Positions 6,279 through 9,716 of a stretch of DNA of 9,716 nt are shown piece after piece. Location of the stretch: the NCBI GenBank assembly GCA_021156265.1, contig JAJNBR010000181.1:1-9716 (forward strand). Direction: 5' to 3'. Source of the DNA: Flavipsychrobacter sp. GTDB taxonomy: Bacteria; Bacteroidota; Bacteroidia; Chitinophagales; Chitinophagaceae. The notes under the pieces are model-generated. The model was not told where the DNA came from. It did not search any database and was given only the letters and a program-made list of their open reading frames with translations. Position numbers and translations under genes: made by a program. Every line of letters begins with the position of its first letter. Position 1 is the stretch's first letter.

Positions 6279-6333
6279 TTCATCCGACGAAAGGGCCTTC
6301 TCGTCCGACGAAAGGAATGAACTGTTTGACCAA
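6279..6333. promoter_or_regulatory. Box array B: orphan copy of the 21-bp-step array
   Basis: Two strong boxes, TTCATCCGACGAA (6279-6291) and CTCGTCCGACGAA (6300-6312), are exactly 21 bp apart, and a degenerate third, ACTGTTTGACCAA (6321-6333), is in register. The spacer and flanks match arrays A and C in the same orientation (GAGAAGG between boxes on the minus strand), which would point it leftward, where no minus-strand gene exists. On the right, a possible 64-aa plus-strand gene starts 54 bp away. It could drive that gene, an unannotated short RNA, or nothing (a relic of a lost paralogue). Confidence 0.5.
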
Positions 6334-6387
6334 CATTTATTGTTATAACACAATAACGATAGCTTAACATGAAATCCATTGACAAGG

Positions 6388-6582
6388 ATGGATATGCTTC
6401 GTAGATTCATTGTGACTAAACTCACTGTTATGATCAAGTTCTTCACTAAAGCATGCGCCAGTGATTGCCTCCTGAAGATTGCCGGCCTTCTTACGTTCAT
6501 TGCCCTGCTTGTACTGGTGGTTACGACATATAATACGTTCACAGGATCGGTGACGGAGCTGCAGAGCGTTAATGAAAGATAG
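6388..6582 (+). CDS. Possible small single-helix membrane protein, 64 aa
   Basis: The frame can start at ATG 6388 (MDMLRRFIVTKLTVMIKFF) or at internal ATGs 6394 and 6430. Only ATG 6394 has an AAGG-type purine stretch at a usable distance. Residues 31-48 (IAGLLTFIALLVLVVTTY) are one clear transmembrane helix, preceded by basic residues and followed by a polar tail ending SVNER. The frame ends 5 bp before a terminator hairpin, and box array B ends 54 bp upstream, both favouring a real gene. Against it: short length, uncertain start and no recognised family. Confidence 0.4.
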   Translation: MDMLRRFIVTKLTVMIKFFTKACASDCLLKIAGLLTFIALLVLVVTTYNTFTGSVTELQSVNER

Positions 6583-6587
6583 TAATA

Positions 6588-6611
6588 AAGGCCCGGTAGA
6601 AACCGAGCCTT
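6588..6611. terminator. Terminator between the small membrane gene and beta-helix paralogue 2
   Basis: AAGGCCCGGT (6588-6597) and ACCGAGCCTT (6602-6611) form a 10-bp stem around a 4-base loop. The one imperfect pair is C-A on the plus strand but G-U on the minus strand, and the minus-strand transcript continues into a U-rich stretch. It therefore mainly serves the beta-helix gene ending at 6638, and perhaps also the convergent small gene. Confidence 0.75.
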
Positions 6612-6637
6612 ATTTATCGTTGATTGATTCGTACACA

Positions 6638-7987
6638 CTATTGTTTCACAAGTTTTCCTGTAGCGGTGGTATGGTCGGTCAGCGCTACACGGTAGTGGTA
6701 TACGCCTGGGGGTAATGAGGATAGGTCTACTTCCGTTTTGGTTTTTCCCGATACGTCAGCATTGTACACCTGCTGGCCTGACATGTTGACTACGGCAAGC
6801 TGTGCAGCCTCGCGCGGCAGCTCTATGCTAAAGCGATCGGTAAATGGGTTGGGGGTGACCGTGATCTTTACACTTTCATTTTTGGTGCCCGGTATCGATG
6901 TTGTTATCGGTCCGGTATATGCCTGGCAATAATTAGCATCCAGCAGCACAGGCAGTATCAGGCCTTTGGGCGCTACAAAATCATCATAGAAGTCGAACAT
7001 CCTGGCGTGCAGTGTGGCCGAGTCTGTAGTGCCCCAATAGTTGCCGGAAATATCCATATCGTAAGAGCCAACGATCTTTACGTTGTACTCGGTACTGCTG
7101 TCTATACAATTGTTTTTAAATACCAGGTCACTGCTGCTCCACCGTATATCTATACCTACTTTGTTGTGGATAGACGTGTTTTTGTCTACTGTACATTTTA
7201 TCTGGTTCAGGATATAACCGATGCCACAGTGTGCCGCCAGGTTATTATGTACGCCGCTCGTTATTTCTGCAGTCATTAGCCAATAGGCCCACATCTCGAC
7301 ATTCACCACTTTGTTGTTGGCTATCTCACTGTACACAAGACCATAGCCGCCGCTAAAGAAGATACCGCATTTGCTGTCATGTATATAATTGCCCACTACG
7401 TTTGTATAGCCGCGAGCTTCGATAGCGATCTCGTCAATATGCGCTATCTCATTGGCCGATACATTGCCCTTGCCCATAACATAGAGGCCTTGGTTGCAGT
7501 GCTTGATAATATTGTTTCCGACAAAGTACTCGCCCGGGGTGGAGATGCCCAACCCGGTCATACATTCATTGATGATACAACGGGTGATCGAAAGATTGCC
7601 GCCGGTGGCAGTAATAGAGCTGTAGTAAAAATGACAGAAGTCGAAAACGCTGCTGTCCGCTACGCCGGTATTGCGTATGCCTATTCCTTTCCAGCTACCG
7701 CGTTTGGGGTTGGCTGTGTTGGCGGTAAATATGATGGGATCAGTTACGGTGCCTAATGCCTTTATTGAACCATCCACATAGAAGTTCACACCGGGGTCAA
7801 CTTTTATCTCCGTACCCGGCTCAATGTACAGCGTGGCTCCCTCGTCTACCAGCATGTCGGCAGTAACGATGTAAGGACCATTGGCTTTGGTAAATGTATT
7901 AGAACCACTCAGCAGTCCGCTGACATTGGTGGCGAATACCTGCTGGCCAGCGGCCAATGCAACCAGGGCAAGAAATAGAGGTTTCAT
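6638..7987 (-). CDS. Secreted parallel beta-helix protein with type IX sorting domain (paralogue 2), 449 aa
   Basis: The ATG at 7987 gives signal peptide MKPLFLALVALAAGQQVFA, cleaved before TNVSG. The N-terminal block (PYIVTADMLVDEGA, YIEPGTEIKVD, DPIIFTANTANPKRGSW) is very close to paralogue 1. The central solenoid diverges more but keeps Asn-rich coil turns (VGNNIIKHCNQGL, VDKNTSIHNKVGI) and the closing GNYWGTTD. The last 75 residues (VTPNPFTDRFSIEL, LSSLPPGVYHYRV, GKLVKQ) are a type A T9SS sorting domain. The protein should be exported by Sec, carried over the outer membrane by T9SS and displayed on the surface or released. The binding or catalytic role is not visible. It lies 155 bp downstream of paralogue 3 on the same strand, with array C in the gap, so it probably has its own promoter. 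A terminator follows. Confidence 0.85.
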   Translation of the reverse strand: MKPLFLALVALAAGQQVFATNVSGLLSGSNTFTKANGPYIVTADMLVDEGATLYIEPGTEIKVDPGVNFYVDGSIKALGTVTDPIIFTANTANPKRGSWKGIGIRNTGVADSSVFDFCHFYYSSITATGGNLSITRCIINECMTGLGISTPGEYFVGNNIIKHCNQGLYVMGKGNVSANEIAHIDEIAIEARGYTNVVGNYIHDSKCGIFFSGGYGLVYSEIANNKVVNVEMWAYWLMTAEITSGVHNNLAAHCGIGYILNQIKCTVDKNTSIHNKVGIDIRWSSSDLVFKNNCIDSSTEYNVKIVGSYDMDISGNYWGTTDSATLHARMFDFYDDFVAPKGLILPVLLDANYCQAYTGPITTSIPGTKNESVKITVTPNPFTDRFSIELPREAAQLAVVNMSGQQVYNADVSGKTKTEVDLSSLPPGVYHYRVALTDHTTATGKLVKQ

Positions 7988-8068
7988 ACTGTAATCGGTT
8001 TTTGAGATGTTACTATAAAGACGTACAATTTAAATGCCGCGTTAGTATTTCGCATCCTCATCTTTGAC

Positions 8069-8126
8069 CCTATCTGACAAACGGTAGTTGCCGTTCGACG
8101 AAACTACCTTCTCACCCGACGAAAGG
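8069..8126 (-). promoter_or_regulatory. Box array C upstream of beta-helix paralogue 2
   Basis: Good boxes GCCGTTCGACGAA (8090-8102) and CTCACCCGACGAA (8111-8123, followed by AGG) are 21 bp apart. A degenerate copy, CCTATCTGACAAA (8069-8081), is in register on the gene side and begins CCTAT like the equivalent copy in array A. The array ends 81 bp before the ATG at 7987 and starts 17 bp after the stop of paralogue 3. A 7-bp inverted repeat, GGTAGTT with AACTACC (8083-8089 and 8102-8108), overlaps one box. Confidence 0.6.
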
Positions 8127-8142
8127 TTTCTATTGTCATGAA

Positions 8143-9501
8143 CTATTGCTTCACCAGCTTCCCGGCAGCTATGGTGTTGTCAGTCAGCGTTACGCGATAG
8201 TGATACACACCCGCCGGGTAAGCCGACATATCTACCTCCATTTTATCCCTCCCTTTTACATCTGCATTATAAACCTGCTGCCCTGCCATGTTGAATACGG
8301 CCAGTTTGCTGGCTTTGCCTTGCAGGTTGATGGTAAAGCTATTGGTAAAGGGGTTGGGAGATAGGGTTATAATGGCTGAGTTGGTTTTGGTGTCGGGTAC
8401 CTTTGTTACAATAGGGCCGGTGTAAGGTTTGCAGCTTACATCGGGCTGCGCAAGGGCAGGAAGAATAGTGCCTTTGGGTGACACAAAATCATCCCAGAAA
8501 TCAAACATTTTGGCGTTAAGAGTTGCTGTATCTGTGGTTCCCCAGTAGTTGCCGGAAACATCTACATCGTCCCAGTTTTTAACAACCACAAAATAGTCGG
8601 TACAGCTATCAATGCAGTTATTTCTAAATCCGGTCCATCCGCCGTACATTATTTCTACTCCTATTTTGTTGTGAAGGCCGGTATTGTATTGTACGTTTCC
8701 ATTCACGCCATCCAGTCGAAATCCCAAGTCAGTGTATGCCGAAATATTGCCGTAAATGCCCGGACCTTTAATGTGACCTGATATCCAAAAGCCTAGCTTT
8801 GCGTTCACCACAACATTATTATGCAATTGCGCAGGCCCGCTTAAGGTGCTCATGCTGTACCAGATACCGTTACTGCTGGCATCAACATAGTTGTCGGAAA
8901 CCCGTACAACTGGTGCTCCGCTTGCTGATATACCATCCATTATATCCCACATTACATTTGCTGAGATGCTGCCGGGAGCGCCCGTAGACATACCCCCGTC
9001 ACAGTGTGTTACAATGTTGCTGTCTGCTATAGAATTGTATGAGCTATTACCAATGCTAACCCCAAATTTGCAATTGATAAAAGTGCATCGTGTTATATTG
9101 ACCGGCGTGAAGCTACGTATTGCACCTTCTGACCAGCTAAACCTGCAATTGCGAAAACTCGAGCTATCCGGAATACCTTCGTCACGTAAATGTATCCCGT
9201 ACCAGCTATTTCGATGAGGACTAGCCAGATCCGAGGTAAATACTACCGTATCTATGCTGGTACCGATAGCATGTATCCCGCCATCCACATAAATGCGTAC
9301 ATCCTGCGCTACGCGTACCTCTACGCCTGGTTCTATAGTTAAGACCACTCCATCACCTACCAGCAGGTTGGCGGTGACAACATAAGGGCTATTGGCTTTG
9401 GTCCATGTGACCGAGTTAATGATGGCACCACTTACATTGGTAGCTGCAGCTTGCTGCCATAATGCAAGCAAAATAACCAGCACAGGTAAAGAACGTTTCA
9501 T
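8143..9501 (-). CDS. Secreted parallel beta-helix protein with type IX sorting domain (paralogue 3), 452 aa
   Basis: The ATG at 9501 is chosen over an upstream in-frame start 13 codons earlier because it gives MKRSLPVLVILLALWQQAAA, a clean signal peptide cleaved before TNVSG as in paralogue 2. The N-terminal block (SPYVVTANLLVGDGV, IEPGVEVRVAQDV, IYVDGGIHAIGT) matches the other two but is the most diverged. The central coils (NIVTHCDGGMS, VQYNTGLHNKIGV) lead to GNYWGTTD. The C terminus (LSPNPFTNSFTINL, MSAYPAGVYHYRV, GKLVKQ) is a type A T9SS sorting domain. It is the first of a tandem pair with paralogue 2. No terminator is seen between them, so read-through is possible as well as separate promoters. 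Function beyond export and surface display is unknown. Confidence 0.85.
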   Translation of the reverse strand: MKRSLPVLVILLALWQQAAATNVSGAIINSVTWTKANSPYVVTANLLVGDGVVLTIEPGVEVRVAQDVRIYVDGGIHAIGTSIDTVVFTSDLASPHRNSWYGIHLRDEGIPDSSSFRNCRFSWSEGAIRSFTPVNITRCTFINCKFGVSIGNSSYNSIADSNIVTHCDGGMSTGAPGSISANVMWDIMDGISASGAPVVRVSDNYVDASSNGIWYSMSTLSGPAQLHNNVVVNAKLGFWISGHIKGPGIYGNISAYTDLGFRLDGVNGNVQYNTGLHNKIGVEIMYGGWTGFRNNCIDSCTDYFVVVKNWDDVDVSGNYWGTTDTATLNAKMFDFWDDFVSPKGTILPALAQPDVSCKPYTGPIVTKVPDTKTNSAIITLSPNPFTNSFTINLQGKASKLAVFNMAGQQVYNADVKGRDKMEVDMSAYPAGVYHYRVTLTDNTIAAGKLVKQ

Positions 9502-9580
9502 AAATAGGTATTGGTTGAGGATAGAACTATTAACGCACAAATAAAACGCCAGATTGTGTCATGGCAATATCATTCGTTGC

Positions 9581-9638
9581 TGCATCTTGTGAAATGCGGG
9601 TTTCGTCCGGCGAAACTGCGTTCTCATTCAGCGAATGG
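9581..9638 (-). promoter_or_regulatory. Box array D upstream of beta-helix paralogue 3
   Basis: Good boxes TTCGTCCGGCGAA (9602-9614) and CTCATTCAGCGAA (9623-9635, then TGG) are 21 bp apart. A weak copy, TGCATCTTGTGAA (9581-9593), is in register on the gene side. The array ends 79 bp before the ATG at 9501, close to the 81 bp of array C. Confidence 0.6.
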
Positions 9639-9667
9639 AATGCAGCTACCGGTAAAAGTTGCGCTCG

Positions 9668-9716
9668 TTATTTTTTCTTCGTGGCTGTACCTGAGCAATT
9701 TATACCGATACCTGTG
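9668..9716 (-). CDS. Possible 3' end of a minus-strand gene (partial)
   Basis: On the minus strand a frame open from the window edge reads TGIGINCSGTATKKK and then TAA at 9670-9668. The lysine-rich end and its position 30 bp beyond array D fit the C terminus of a neighbouring gene on the same strand. Fifteen codons are too few to prove coding or to name a family. Confidence 0.35.
   Translation of the reverse strand, partial: TGIGINCSGTATKKK

Noticed and set aside
6298..6315. Box palindromes as RNA hairpins or terminators
   Set aside because: The palindrome centre is a single base, too tight for an RNA loop, and no T-run follows. A DNA-binding site explains it better.
6279..6333. CRISPR-like repeat array
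   Set aside because: The repeats are 13 bp with 8-bp gaps and only two or three units, far below CRISPR repeat and spacer lengths.
6267..6638. A 123-codon minus-strand open frame after beta-helix paralogue 2
   Set aside because: It reads through the terminator hairpin and through array B, begins with GTG overlapping the previous stop, and is Ser-rich without domain pattern. The 64-aa plus-strand frame is a better, though still uncertain, candidate.

Overview
The window looks like a chromosomal stretch of a Bacteroidota bacterium, most likely of the Chitinophagaceae type. The evidence is three secreted proteins ending in a type IX secretion (Por) C-terminal sorting domain, lipoproteins with LASC-type lipoboxes, few recognisable Shine-Dalgarno sequences, and two copies of the Bacteroidota -7 promoter element (TAnnTTTG). 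No rRNA, tRNA, CRISPR array or insertion sequence was recognised.

Layout, left to right. A minus-strand pair of lipoprotein genes occupies 1-628, the first cut by the window edge. They diverge from a plus-strand transglutaminase-like exported protein (768-1964). A two-helix membrane mini-protein of 59 residues (2002-2181) follows, and its stop codon sits in the loop of a strong bidirectional terminator. Next, on the minus strand, come a parallel beta-helix surface protein (2218-3570), a single-domain CheY-like response regulator (3781-4170), an unidentified 78-residue protein (4462-4698) and a lipoprotein with two EGF-like domains (4789-5406). A plus-strand exported DUF922-type putative metallopeptidase (5622-6176) and a possible one-helix membrane peptide (6388-6582) come next. 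The right third holds two more tandem minus-strand paralogues of the beta-helix protein (6638-7987 and 8143-9501). The last 49 bases appear to be the 3' end of another minus-strand gene.

The most notable structure is a family of short promoter-proximal arrays. Upstream of each of the three beta-helix genes, and at one further place (6279-6333), there is a near-palindromic 13-bp box related to TTCGTCCGACGAA. It occurs in two good copies exactly 21 bp apart, with a third, degenerate copy in the same register. A 21-bp step is two helical turns, so the boxes lie on one face of the DNA, as expected for cooperatively bound regulator dimers. The simplest reading is a small regulon of exported, type IX-sorted beta-helix paralogues under one unidentified regulator. 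The fourth array has no obvious target gene. The receiver-only protein beside the first array has no DNA-binding domain, so it cannot be the array-binding protein by itself.

The calls rest on reading motifs by eye. Domain names for the transglutaminase-like, DUF922-like, EGF, receiver, beta-helix and sorting-domain proteins come from family knowledge. The regulatory reading of the arrays is inference.
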